From positions 33,103,681 to 33,167,680 of the forward strand of contig OX421965.1 in NCBI GenBank assembly GCA_949128115.1: 64,000 bases of DNA, given 5' to 3'. A program made the translations under genes and the position numbers. Source of the stretch: Anaspis maculata (Eukaryota > Arthropoda > Insecta > Coleoptera > Scraptiidae). Below the pieces are notes generated by a model. That model did no database searches. It saw nothing but the letters and a program-made list of their open reading frames with translations, and was not told the origin of the DNA. Positions 12,279 to 22,069 of the stretch are shown in pieces. Numbering within the stretch: the first letter of the stretch is position 1; each line of letters opens with the position of its first letter.

Positions 12279-14703
12279 TTACAGATTCAAAAAGTCTTGG
12301 AAGAAACTTATTACCGCCATTAGCGTAGTGAGAGACAGTGAGAAGAATTTCCCGGCTTTAACAGTCACCGGTCTTTTTCCTCGTTCCATGATGATCCAAA
12401 GAAGCCTTCGCACTTCACGATCGCTTTCATCCCAACTAGACATGTAGCAAGCTTCTGGGATTGCACTGCTCTAAAATTTTCAAAATTATTACTCCTCTTT
12501 GTCAAAATTTGGGCATTTGACGGCTGCTACTGCAGGCGAAAACCTGAACATCTGTCCAAATAGGTGGCAATATTTACATTATGATACAGTTGATTTCCAT
12601 ACCAACAGTACAAAGCTACTTGTAAAATCAATCCGCAGATATAAGCTATCAAGAAGGCGAACTGTAGGCTTTTAAAAGGAGTCTGGAAAAATATTGTTCG
12701 TTATTCATACTCTGGATCTGAATTTCTTCAATGGTATGGGTTTCATGTTTTCATTTTCTTTCCAGAAGATAATCATCGAGGTACTTATAGAACACTCACC
12801 AATAGCATTATTTGAAACCCTGTTAGGCACACGGCTAAGACGCTGAGAATAAATTGTGGAAAAATCCCTGCCGAGAACATCTCTTCAACTGCTTTTGTAT
12901 ATCTGAAATGGAACTGATGATGCAACTTTCTCGCAACAGTTTCTGATTCAAAGTCTTGGGTTTGCAGAATAATTGGGAGTTTTTAGGGCAAAATTACTTC
13001 CAAACTTATCTTTTTCTCAAATTGCGCGATTTTTACTTCTTGAATTTGAGCAGACATCGTTGACAGCACTTGAAACTTGATTTCAAGGAATAGTTCATTG
13101 AAAGACAACAAACACGCAAATATAAATAAATATTGCGCCTCTTAAGACCATATAGCGGGCACCTCGCATTTTCAATGAAACAAAGCTTTCCGACTACCAC
13201 AACATCAGACGGTCGAACCAAAACTCCACAGACACGTGTTTCGCCCCTATTAGGGGCTCATCAGTGCGCAGGCATTCAGCTCAACTATCCGATGCTGTGG
13301 CAGTCAGAGAACTCATGGTGATATACACCCAAGAGGACTCCTAATATGTGAGTCTTCCAAACGGCGCCATCTATCAAAGGCATTCCGCAGATGCTATATT
13401 TCAAGACATCAGGCATGTGAGGGAATCAACAGAATTCCACGTGAAGCAACACCGTCGCCAAGAGCATCGATGATAGGTGTACACATGTATACTCAAAACA
13501 TATTGGTATTTAACCATCCTCGTATTGGTTAAAAATAGTCCGATAGTATGCTCCATTAGAGCACTGTTCAAGAGGCGCCATGGACACATTTTGGGACTGG
13601 CCGGTAGATGATGCCACAGTGCAAGCAACTTTTGTAACCAGCTTTGCAACGGATTGTTTTCTAATATAAGAAGTGAAGTACTGGAAGGACTTTGTTTTGG
13701 TGTTGGTTTGCTCTTTATTTTTTAAAAATTCTTCAGAATAAAGCTGCAGTTCTCGCCTCACGGTCATCAATGACAGAAATGCCATGGGTTGCCAGTCTTG
13801 TCACTGTTTTACTCACTCAATCAAAACTTCATGGTGATGCGCACAGGTCCGCAGCAGCTCCTTCAGCGCCTCGGTCTGAACTCGACCGCTCGTTCTGGAG
13901 TTTTCTACTGCATTCTCCAGATCGTTTTTCAAAATGTCAAAGTGTGCCGATCCGAAAGTCAGCAACATGCAGTTCAAAATGTCGATGTTTGTATTATTGA
14001 ACCCCCCGACGGAAGCCGATAAACACTGCCCACAGATGATTTCGTATCGGTAAGTTTTGATGTCGAATGGAAACCAAGCCGGTGATGGAATCAAATTTCC
14101 AGAATCTCCGGAAATCAACGGACTGACTCCGTAAAAAATTATCATCAGGACACACGTCAGGCGGTAAATAGTCGTGAATCGTTTGAAAGAGGCCATGTGT
14201 GAATCCATAATTTCGCCTTGCTTTTCGTTAAGGTCGTTCAAAATGGGATGTTGCAGAAAACGTTCGATTTTGACCATGCTGTTACGTTTGATTAGGAAAT
14301 TGATGAGCTTGCACAAAAATGCCAGCTGCGAAAGTTTATTCAAATTATATAAATCCGAATCCCCACAGCAGCAGATTGCGGTGTTTTAAAAGTATTTTTC
14401 TGATCATTTTGAATTTGTCACCTCCCACAATGGAATTTGAACGTCTCACAATCCGCTTCTGTGAGAATTCACAATAATACGAACCACTGTTGTGCTGAGA
14501 ACCAGAGTTTCCAGTACTTTGATCCGGTTGCCGAATTCGAAATACACTTCAGCCAGCATGGTTGACAGATTAGTCCAGTAGTAGAAAAACATAAACTTTC
14601 CGAGTATTGTGTAGATACAACTTCTGCGCGAAGGATAATAACCGCCATATTCCAGGTACTTTCGTTCTTCTTTGAATCGACTCATCAATGTCTGAAATGT
14701 CAT
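12279..14703 (-). CDS. Odorant receptor (insect 7tm_6 family), five exons, apparently intact
   Basis: This receptor would sit in olfactory neuron membranes and form a ligand-gated cation channel with the Orco co-receptor, as is known for the family. I assembled the exons 14703-14473, 14325-13817, 12902-12800, 12682-12578 and 12470-12279. All introns are GT-AG (donors GTGAAT, GTGAGT, GTGAGT, GTAAAT; acceptors TTTCGCAG, TTTCAG, TTTTTCCAG, AATTTTAG). The exons total 1,140 nt: 379 codons plus TAA with no internal stop, within the usual 370-420 residue range. Family landmarks appear in order: TM1 after GYYPSRRSC, then KLINFLIKR, YGVSPLI, PAWFPFD, YEIICGQ, a HHH before exon 3, VEEMFSAGIFPQF, YCWYGNQL, and the C-terminal block PEACYMSSW, RPVTVKAGKFFSLS. 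The start could instead be the ATG at 14685. The exon 1 donor is the least certain: GTGAGA at 14449 is a stronger site but breaks the frame. Intron 2 contains a hammerhead ribozyme motif on this strand. Confidence 0.9.
13192..13305 (-). ncRNA. Hammerhead ribozyme motif (type I-like) in intron 2 of the odorant receptor
   Basis: On the minus strand the full conserved core is present. CUGAUGA (13264-13258) is followed by a perfect stem-loop II (GCCCC, loop UAAUA, GGGGC; 13257-13243). GAAA (13242-13239) comes next, then the self-complementary hexamer CACGUG (13238-13233) as a very short stem III, and UC with the predicted cleavage after 13231 (GUC site). Stem I starts with GCGCA pairing with UGUGG (four pairs including one G-U). 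It is extended by an 18-nt outer pairing between 13305-13288 and 13209-13192 with only G-U substitutions. Very short stem III with long stem I is the layout described for ribozymes of Penelope-like and related retroelements, which can act as dimers. Activity is inferred from sequence only. Confidence 0.78.
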
Positions 14704-14889
14704 GTTTTTTGGCAGTTAGATGATATAAATTCGAAATACACTGATTTCAGTATCTGTCACTGCGTTTTTTCTTTTGCGACACTTTCAGATACAATGTCAG
14801 GTCTGTTCTATGTTCGGTTTCGTGGGTGTTTGTGTTTTTTTTTGGGTGTTTCGCGTGGGTTTTTGACTCTCAGCTCACCTAGAATAAAC

Positions 14890-15306
14890 GAATTCCTTGA
14901 CAAAATCACATGTTTTTTTCGGCCATCATAACCTGGTGACGGCTTCAGTATTAATTTCGCCCAATTTCAGAACACTTTTCGAAATTCACACTGACGCAAG
15001 TGGTTACGGCCTTGGTGCAGTACTTTGTCAAAAATTTCCGGAAGGTGAACGAACCATCCGATACTTGAGTCTCACATTGACCCAGACAGAAAAGAAAATA
15101 TACAACCCTACTGAACGAGAATGCCTTGCTGTAAACTGGGTTTGTTAAAAAACTAAGGCCTCAGGTCGAGGGCTGTCAGTTCACAGTCGTCACAGATCAT
15201 GCGTGCCTGGTATGGCTGGATCATCTGCGAGAACCGACCGGAAGACTGATTTGCTGCGGTACCGGGTTTTCTATCGGTTTGACAGTGAGTCAGTTTTGGT
15301 CTAGTT
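14890..15306 (+). pseudogene. Ty3/gypsy pol fragment: end of RT and RNase H, frameshifted
   Basis: The plus-strand translation gives the end of the reverse transcriptase connection (ISPNFRTLFEI), then the RNase H start TDASGYGLGAVLCQ, and ERECLAVNW. After a frameshift at about 15138 it continues FVKKLRPQVEG, QFTVVTDHACLVWL and LREPTGRL. This is the typical order of a Ty3/gypsy RNase H, with the catalytic Asp of TDAS and the Glu of the ERECLAV block visible. At least one more shift follows near 15250 before all frames close. No gag, protease, integrase or LTR adjoins it. It is a dead fragment lying just upstream of the odorant receptor. Confidence 0.88.
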
Positions 15307-16010
15307 AATCCATGCAAGTTACCCACGTGGATTTGCCAGACCAGAAGTGAAAGGCATCCAATACAATAACTGTGGGCGCGACGAATGTCTTTTCGACAAC
15401 AAAAATAACAATAAAACTCGGTGGATTGGACATGAAATCGTGTAAATAGCCCTCTTGGCTAGGCTGAAGAATAGATCGGGGCTCGACATAGCCAGGACCA
15501 AAATTTGAGTCAATAAGAGATTCAATTCAAGATGTAGAGAGATACTACAAGTACAACATTGTTCTAATAAAAATGCTTTTTTTTGTGTCTGAAGAAACAT
15601 TTTTGAGACCAATCCATTTCAGAGACAGAAATTTTTAGGCTTCTGGAATTACCTTTTTTGTTTCCATTGCTATTGTCACTCAGTTCTGAAACAAGTTCGT
15701 CGCAATAATTATTGTGATCAAAGTTTCAAACTCTACTCGTAATAAATATTAATTTGTAACTAGGTACATTTAAACAATGAACACAACCATACTTCACAAC
15801 GCTATTTTCAATCCGTATAAAGTGGTTATGAATATGAAATTTGGATTATACGGAAGAAGCTCATAACATTACTCGTGTCTAAGTCGTGTAATCGTTGCGG
15901 AACTAGTCACTTTACTGTTTTTGAAGTGGCCGGACAACCCCTCTTATTCCTAGTATAGAATAATTGATATCTCCGATAATATATATTAAAAGTTCTTCCT
16001 AATAGCTATT
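15307..16010. other. Intergenic DNA, no gene recognised
   Basis: No recognised coding or repeat structure. The minus-strand frame 15612-15319 partly overlaps the decayed pol fragment and has no motif. Confidence 0.45.
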
Positions 16011-16131
16011 TACGATACGAGTGTTAAAAGTGACAGGTATTATTTTGTGAGCGGGGACGCTTGCGAAACGAGCATTAGCGAGTAGAGCAACCCCGCGAAC
16101 AAAATAAGACACTTTTAACGCGTGTATCGTA
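16011..16131. mobile_element. Small palindromic MITE, TACGATACG ends
   Basis: The start TACGATACGAGTGTTAAAAG is mirrored by the end CTTTTAACGCGTGTATCGTA. Inner mirrored blocks TATTATTTTGTGAGCGGGG and CCCCGCGAACAAAATAAGA make nearly the whole 121 bp a hairpin. A related half copy (GTGCTAAAAGTGACGGGTAT, then TATTTAACGC) lies at about 16237-16275. Confidence 0.6.
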
Positions 16132-16634
16132 CAGGATTTTATCTACAATGGTCTTTGAAATGTTTGGTAAATGTCAGAATTTATTGAAAATATGACAGGA
16201 ATGCGCAGAATCATCATTTTTTCACGTCGCCCATGACGACGTGCTAAAAGTGACGGGTATTATTTAACGCTTGTAGATAAAGATAGTTTTTGCTGCGAAA
16301 TAATGAAAAGAATTACGTTATTGAATTATAAATAATATAGCTTGGGTAACTATTTAGTGCCAGTCACTTAAACTACTTCGTTGCGAGGATTTTTACAGGC
16401 AGGTAATTTTTTATTTTGGATTATTTTCAAGTACCGTGGGGCTTCAAGATCACGCAATGTTCCTTCGACTGCTGACTTTGGTGACTCAGGAGAAACTGTG
16501 TCCGAAAGTTCAATTACTTATGCATAATTATACATAATTAAAATCAATTGTTTTTTTCTCTTAGTCGCCATCTTTGTTCCTCTTTGCTCAAAATTTGAAA
16601 TAGTGCGTGGTAATAGACCTCTCCAATTTCACCT

Positions 16635-16935
16635 GTTAGGGTACGGCAATGGTGGCCAGACGTTTTCGATCCAAAATTGGCAGGTTAAAAAAAAAAACAG
16701 AAGTGACAGTCAGTGTTCGGGTTCGTGGTGTAATGGAATATTTTTGACATTCATGGATTTTGAAGCTTCCAGTGGGCCACAGACCTTTGTAAATATAGAA
16801 ACATTGCAACACGGACACAAAACAATATTGAACCATATTCCAGTTGAGTAGAGGAGAGTTGACACTTTGACAGCCGTTGGAATGCGCGCCAACCAAAAAT
16901 GTATGATAGCCGTTTAGGGATTGCCGCACCCTAAC
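16635..16935. mobile_element. Candidate TIR element, GTTAGGGTRCGGCAAT ends
   Basis: GTTAGGGTACGGCAAT at the left is the inverse of ATTGCCGCACCCTAAC at the right, with one mismatch over 16 bases, bounding 301 bp. I could not identify a clear target duplication. The 133-codon minus-strand frame that spans it has no recognised motif. The superfamily is not assigned. Confidence 0.5.
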
Positions 16936-17589
16936 ACTTTCAAACAATGACCTCGTCGTCAAAAAAATAGTCCCAAACAGTTCATGGCCATTAATTTCAC
17001 AGCTTTTGCCATTAGAGTAAGGCATAAAAATTGACATTTTTGTTGGGAATCACGCGTTGGGTGAGCCAAAGCGACTTCAACATTGCAGCTGTCATCAAGC
17101 GCTCACAAATGGGCTACTGGCCTCACTTTTTTTCAACTTTTTTGAATACAACTACATTGCTTCATGTGATTTATGGTGGAAGCCGCAGCGCGATATCTTA
17201 TTTCCCTAAAAGAAAATCGCTGGGGACGTCACTGCCTCATACCCACTTAGCATAGCATGTCATGTTTCATAAATGAGATGATCTCAATCATGTCACAAAA
17301 TAACATCACAATGAACGTTACTTCCACATCTATGAGATGTTCATCTGCGATGTTATACGATGTAATGTCTGAGAGATGTTTCGAAATGAACTTAAATTGA
17401 ACATCACACATGAGACATCTACCGGACGTGACATTGTTACTTCTTTCAACCATCTCACTGACGTCAATGAGACGTAGTCATTGAGAGATTTTTCAAATTT
17501 CGCGGGCTGTCATCGTTAAGCTTCGTGTGTCGGATAATATTCAATTATTAGTTTTGCCCCCTATTCAATGTGCCTGATGCCAGAACTGC

Positions 17590-17990
17590 CTTTATGTCTT
17601 TATGTTTAGTTTGAGGTCCTGCGGGCCCCCTCTATGTCTTCATGTGTCGTTTGGAACCATTTTTGTGTCTTCTTGTGCTTGTGGCTTTCGAAACTATAGT
17701 TGTCCCGTTTCTGTCTCCTTGTGTTCTTCGAAAGCCTACTGGGCCTTCTTGTATTTTGTCGTGGCTTCCGCACCTCTGGTGAACCCTTATTGTGTCTGCT
17801 CTTGTGTTATTCGGAACCCCAAAATGGGCCCCTTTTGTCTTATTGTGCTTTCGAATACTTTGATGACTCCCGTTCATGTCTTATTGTAACGTCCGGGGTC
17901 CCAACGGAGCCCCGTCTGCCTTGCTGTTACGTTTCGAGCCCCAGCGAGGCTCTTTGGGTTCGGTGTATCGTTTGGAGTTCTGATGAAATA
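17590..17990 (-). repeat. Minisatellite block related to the 46266-49170 field
   Basis: The plus strand repeats modules such as TGTGTCTTCTTGTG, TTCGGAACCCC and GAGCCCC with a spacing of about 50 bp. These are the inverse of the AAGACACAAGGGGGCTC and GGGGCTCCGAA modules of the large field at 46266-49170. Overlapping open frames through the block are by-products of the repeat. Confidence 0.65.
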
Positions 17991-18046
17991 TTTCGAGAAA
18001 TATCCCTGAACATCAAGTAGTGCGCTGTTCAAATATACTGTATTAG

Positions 18047-18135
18047 ACAAGTTGGTAGCTCAGACGAATCGGCAGCAGTGTCTCTAACTATCACTTGTGG
18101 GGATCCAGGTTCGAATCCTCCGGAGTACGCCAATG
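18047..18135 (+). repeat. tRNA-like segment with A and B boxes (probable SINE head)
   Basis: A box A-like GGTAGCTCAGACGAATCGG is followed about 45 bp later by a perfect box B, GGTTCGAATCC, in the right order for an internal RNA polymerase III promoter. An A/T-rich body follows up to about 18260. The cloverleaf is not fully formed, so I read it as a SINE head or tRNA pseudogene rather than a working tRNA. It differs from the SINE family at 33142 and 49736. Confidence 0.5.
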
Positions 18136-18911
18136 GAAGAACAACTTTTCTTAGGGAAAAAACGTGCTGTATATATCGTAAAAATTGGTAAAAATAGGTG
18201 CGGAACCTCCTACGACATAAAACTATGTTGAAAAGTGGTGGAAAATTAATCTTTATTTAAAAATACACATCCAAAATGCGACGTTATATGTACCTCAAAA
18301 AGTGATATCTACGAAATGTGGAATAGCGATGTAGATAGTTTGTCACATTTGGACATCTTTGAGATATCTCATTCATGTTCTAATTACCCGGACATAAGAG
18401 GTAACAGAGATGTCCACTTAACATCGCATAGACTTTTTTTGTTAACATCGCAGTTGTGACTTGAACATCTAAGTGATGTCACAGAGATGTTTTCTTGCTG
18501 AGTGGGTATCTCCATCCCTACTTCTCTCACCGTGTTCGTTCCAACGCGCAATGCTTATGAGAGCGCTTGTGACGTCACGCGAATTGTTTAAAATCAGTGT
18601 TACAAATATACGCGTGAAGAGAGTTTTTTTTCTCAAGATGTGTTTAGTTATATGTATAAGCCAGATCGTGTTGAAATCTTGAAATGGCACCAGTGTTCAG
18701 TAGCCTGTTGACAATGACCCAAAATATTTAAGGGTCATCTCGAGGGTCATTTGGAGGCAAAAAGACATCTTGCTATCTTGCTAATCAGACGATAATATTG
18801 CAAAGAAATCCCTGAGTATAGATACTTACAAATATAGACAACTTTTGGCAACTGAGTAATGCGTTCCAAATTTTGAGAAGAATAGTGTTTCTCGTTTCTT
18901 GTTTCAATCCC

Positions 18912-18991
18912 CAGTGGCGTATTAACCTTCTTCTTATTATTATTATCATCATCATCACAGATCGATGGGGGGGGGGGCAAATACGCCACTG
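18912..18991. mobile_element. 80-bp hAT-type micro-MITE
   Basis: CAGTGGCGTATT at the left and AATACGCCACTG at the right are perfect 12-bp inverted ends. They are flanked by TCAATCCC (18904-18911) and CCAATCCC (18992-18999), an 8-bp duplication with one mismatch. CAGTGG-type ends with 8-bp target duplications fit hAT. The interior is only a TTATTATTATTATC-like tract and a G-run. At 80 bp it is unusually small for an element that still shows its TSD. Confidence 0.72.
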
Positions 18992-18999
18992 CCAATCCC

Positions 19000-19673
19000 C
19001 TCCCCCTCTACTATAGATGGCGAGTTCAAGTTGCAACAGAAGTAAGTATCATCTGTGCACCAGGAATCAGATTATATTGCACGAAAGGTTCAAATCCGTT
19101 CTGCAAAGTTATCCTCCAGTTACCAAACTCGCCGTACATGGACTATAAACAGTTCCGGTCTGGCTGGACATGAGAGGCCGTCAACGTTAAAAAGCGTAAG
19201 CAAAATCACTGCTCGTCACTTTCGAAAGGCTCTGTTTGGGCGTTTTTGTGGATCGCCACCATCAGCAACCAAATAACACGCATTGCACATACCTACCTAC
19301 GTGTGGCAATGCAACTCTTCAAAAAAACATTCACCAGCATCATGCAGTTCGGCTCGCTCCAGGTATAATGTAAATAATTTCTGTGCCATCACCTAAGCGA
19401 CAAGGATGGCAGCCGTCTGGAATTTTTATTGACCCGATTTTATTTTTCCCTCATGCTCTCTCTGTACCTGTATGCCATACGTATTACACTACTAAACTAA
19501 CTACAAATGTATTTTTCAGGGCCCGTGCTGGTGTGTACTTAAACTCAACTGTCGTAAATCAACCGTCGGCGGCAGTTCAACGTTCCCGTACCATGTGGAA
19601 GAGCAATCGCACAACAATAACAACAGCAACACAACTAACTAATACCGAATTGGAGTGAGTGTGCGAGGTAAAA
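19000..19673. other. Upstream region of the secreted-protein exon
   Basis: Unique sequence. A possible splice acceptor (TGTATTTTTCAG, ending at about 19519) precedes a CAA/CAG-rich stretch that may be 5' untranslated sequence of the exon starting at 19674. A clear TATA box or initiator was not identified. The short frames here lack motifs. Confidence 0.35.
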
Positions 19674-20168
19674 ATGTGGATCGCGGATCTGCAAAGGCTA
19701 GTTTGGTTGGGTCTTGTGTGCTTATCCTGCTGCTCCCAGGCGTACTACCATGGTCCATCGTCCAAGCAGGAATACATCAAGTGGCGGGAACGTGAAAAAT
19801 ACGGTTCTGGTAGGACGCAAGTGACAACTACACCAGTGACTAGTACAACTAGTAGTGAAAACGATATTTATTACGACAATCTCAAACTGAGACATCATTC
19901 GCGGTATCCCAAGTTGGACAGGGTCATGTCCAAGATCGACACAATGCAGATGCAGGTTCATAATAATAATGACAATAGCAAAAAATCCGTTTCTTCTTCT
20001 TCTGTTGTGGTGCACAACAGAGTGAGACATGAAGGCTGGAATGCGAAGAACTCGTACACTACTACCACGACCACCGACGAGGGACTCTTCGGCGAAGATT
20101 ATGATAATTTGGAGTACGAGGACGACGAGAGCAATAACGACGATTTGAACGAGTACGACGATGACTGG
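19674..20168 (+). CDS. First coding exon of an unidentified secreted acidic protein
   Basis: The start is the ATG at 19674; in-frame codons before it are not ATG. The first ~27 residues (MWIADLQ, then LVWLGLVCLSCCSQA) form a typical signal peptide with cleavage expected near SQA. The mature part begins YYHGPSSKQEYIKWREREK. It then has a Thr/Ser-rich stretch (TTTPVTSTTSS), a short amphipathic segment (LDRVMSKIDTMQMQV) that could start a coiled coil, Asn- and Ser-rich runs, a TTTTTT tract and a very acidic tail (EDYDNLEYEDDE, NEYDDDW). The frame is open to a canonical donor (GG then GTGAGT) at 20168, so the exon is 165 codons in phase 0 and more exons must follow. None is recognised in the repeat-filled DNA downstream. 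I cannot name the family. The organised signal peptide, low-complexity linkers and clean donor argue for a real gene. Confidence 0.68.
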
Positions 20169-20383
20169 GTGAGTGCAAATCTGTTTCTTTCTAATTAGGT
20201 TAGGTAAGAAACGTCTCTCATTAGTCTCTAAAAAAACGGCCCTTCATCCAGTAGCAGTGCTTATATCGTTATTGTAGATACCCATACCTTGTTTTATCTA
20301 TGGACTGGTGATAGTACGGACGTTAGGGGAACCAACCTTGCATTTCATCCCGATGCAAAACGCTTTTGCACGTGAGTAGTAGG

Positions 20384-21664
20384 CAGGCCCGTAGCTAGGA
20401 TACTTTTATAGGGGGGGGGGCAAGAGCAATTTTCAGGGGGGCATACATTATATTCTTATGGGTGGCCTAGCAAACATTGAGTCGCAGGCGAAAATTTTTG
20501 GTAAAAAAGAGCGTGGCCCAAAAACAGTATTTTTTTACTTGCGAAAATGAAAAACTTGAACTTTATGATGGAAAAAATCTGAAAAAAAAATAAAAATCAA
20601 TCCGGATTGCAATAGCCTATTCTTACAGCCACTGAACTTTTCAAAAAAAGTTAAAATAGATTTTTTTGTTCTATTTCGCTCATATGCCAAGAAGACCAAA
20701 TAAGCCAGCGCTGATGACCGTATAATATACACACCCAAATGGTCTAAGCATCACCCCGAAATTTTGTCTCGGTTGAAATGACAATTTCTTGAGAGAACAT
20801 TGCCTGAATTTGAAAATTTTTAAGGTGCCCGATAGAGTAATCCTTTCACTACAAGTTACCACCTTAAATAACCCGACTCTAGACTGTTTTTGTGATTTAT
20901 GAACTGAAAATTAGGCTGTAAAAGAGCATCCATGATAAGACAAATTGGTTGCTGAGGCAATTGTAATGCATCGGATACTTGCCTCTGATGCATTTTGAAC
21001 CACCCTGGGCTATTCATGTAATGCAATGTCGCAGCATGGTTGATTTGTCATAGTCTCAAAAGAGGTGTCACCACTTCTGAGGGCCGATGGGATCAAATTG
21101 TTTCATGATACATTATCACGCTTTCCAAAAATGTTACGTCCTCGAAAATTCTGCGTCGTGTTTTCTCAAAACGGGGCCTTACTGAAGTCAGGGATTTTTT
21201 CGCTCCTTTCATTGTCACCCTATATATCGTACATAGGGTTAACAATCGGGTGAATCGAGGTGGTATAGCTTGTAGTTGAAGGATTACTCTATCTTCAACA
21301 ATTTGCACTACAAAAATTTTCGAAATTGGCGGATGTTTTCTCGAGAAATTGTCATTTTAACCGAAACAAATGTCGGGGTGATCCCTAGACCATTTGGGTG
21401 TGTATATTCAGATTTCGTAATTCATCATCATGATAGGTACATACATACGTTGACGGTAGATGGTAGGACGTGGGTCTGATACTCAGTTGATCTTGACACA
21501 TTTTTGTGTAACTTTTGTGGATTGTGTGATTTTTTATTGCAAGTAATTTTTTCTCAAAATCAATTTAAAATAAAAGTTTTATTTCATCTAGAACTCTAGG
21601 GGGGGCAAACGATTATTCTAGGGGAAGCTCAGCCCCCCCATGCCTCTCCGTAGCTAAGGGCCTG
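20384..21664. mobile_element. Non-autonomous hAT-type transposon with perfect TSD and preserved empty site
   Basis: The ends CAGGCCCGTAGCTA and TAGCTAAGGGCCTG are inverted repeats. They are flanked by the perfect 8-bp duplication GTAGTAGG (20376-20383 and 21665-21672). G-runs followed by CAA lie just inside each end, as in the 565-1824 element. The inverse copy at about 26010-26030 reads GTGAGTAGTAGATACC with a single copy of the target and no insert, which is the pre-insertion site. A central inverted repeat (about 20720-20850 against 21260-21420) shares TTTTGTCTCGGTTGAAATGA-like sequence. There is no transposase frame. Confidence 0.86.
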
Positions 21665-22069
21665 GTAGTAGGTACCTACAGGTAATTTTCAAGAAGTGGT
21701 GCTCCGATGGGACCCGCGACTGACGTGCTTCCTAAGAGGTCGAAGGTCCGAAAACTTACTATTTTTCAAGTTGTTACTTTTTTCATACTTCTTTCGCTGG
21801 ACTATATATTTTTGAGGTCGGGAAACACAACGCAGTAAGTTTCCAGAAGGTGTCATGCACCAGTGGCGTACTAGACAGCTGCGAAGGGGCCCAGGTGCGA
21901 TTTTTCACAAGTCTTATGGTCAACCTTAACTAACACTTCTTTTGACATGTTTATCAGAAAAAACATGATTTTTTTTACCCTCAAAATTGATGTTTTGTAA
22001 TTCTGCTTCCATCACTATTCAATGTTATTTCAACTATGATTTTAACTGAGACAGTTAGTTTGGATTATT

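Larger units (their letters stand above)
17239..18509. mobile_element. TIR element enclosing minisatellite and tRNA-like segments
   Basis: The left end ATACCCACTTAGCA is the inverse of the right end TGCTGAGTGGGTAT (one mismatch). Both subterminal zones are packed with short ACATCTC/GAGATGT and GATGTCA-type motifs (about 17260-17480 and 18290-18500) that could act as multiple transposase-binding sites. Between them are a minisatellite block (17590-17990) and a tRNA-like segment (18047-18135). No transposase frame and no convincing target duplication were found. Confidence 0.62.

Noticed and set aside
16636..17037. 133-codon minus-strand frame as a transposase
   Set aside because: No catalytic or DNA-binding motif could be seen and the frame covers the candidate TIR element only by chance overlap.
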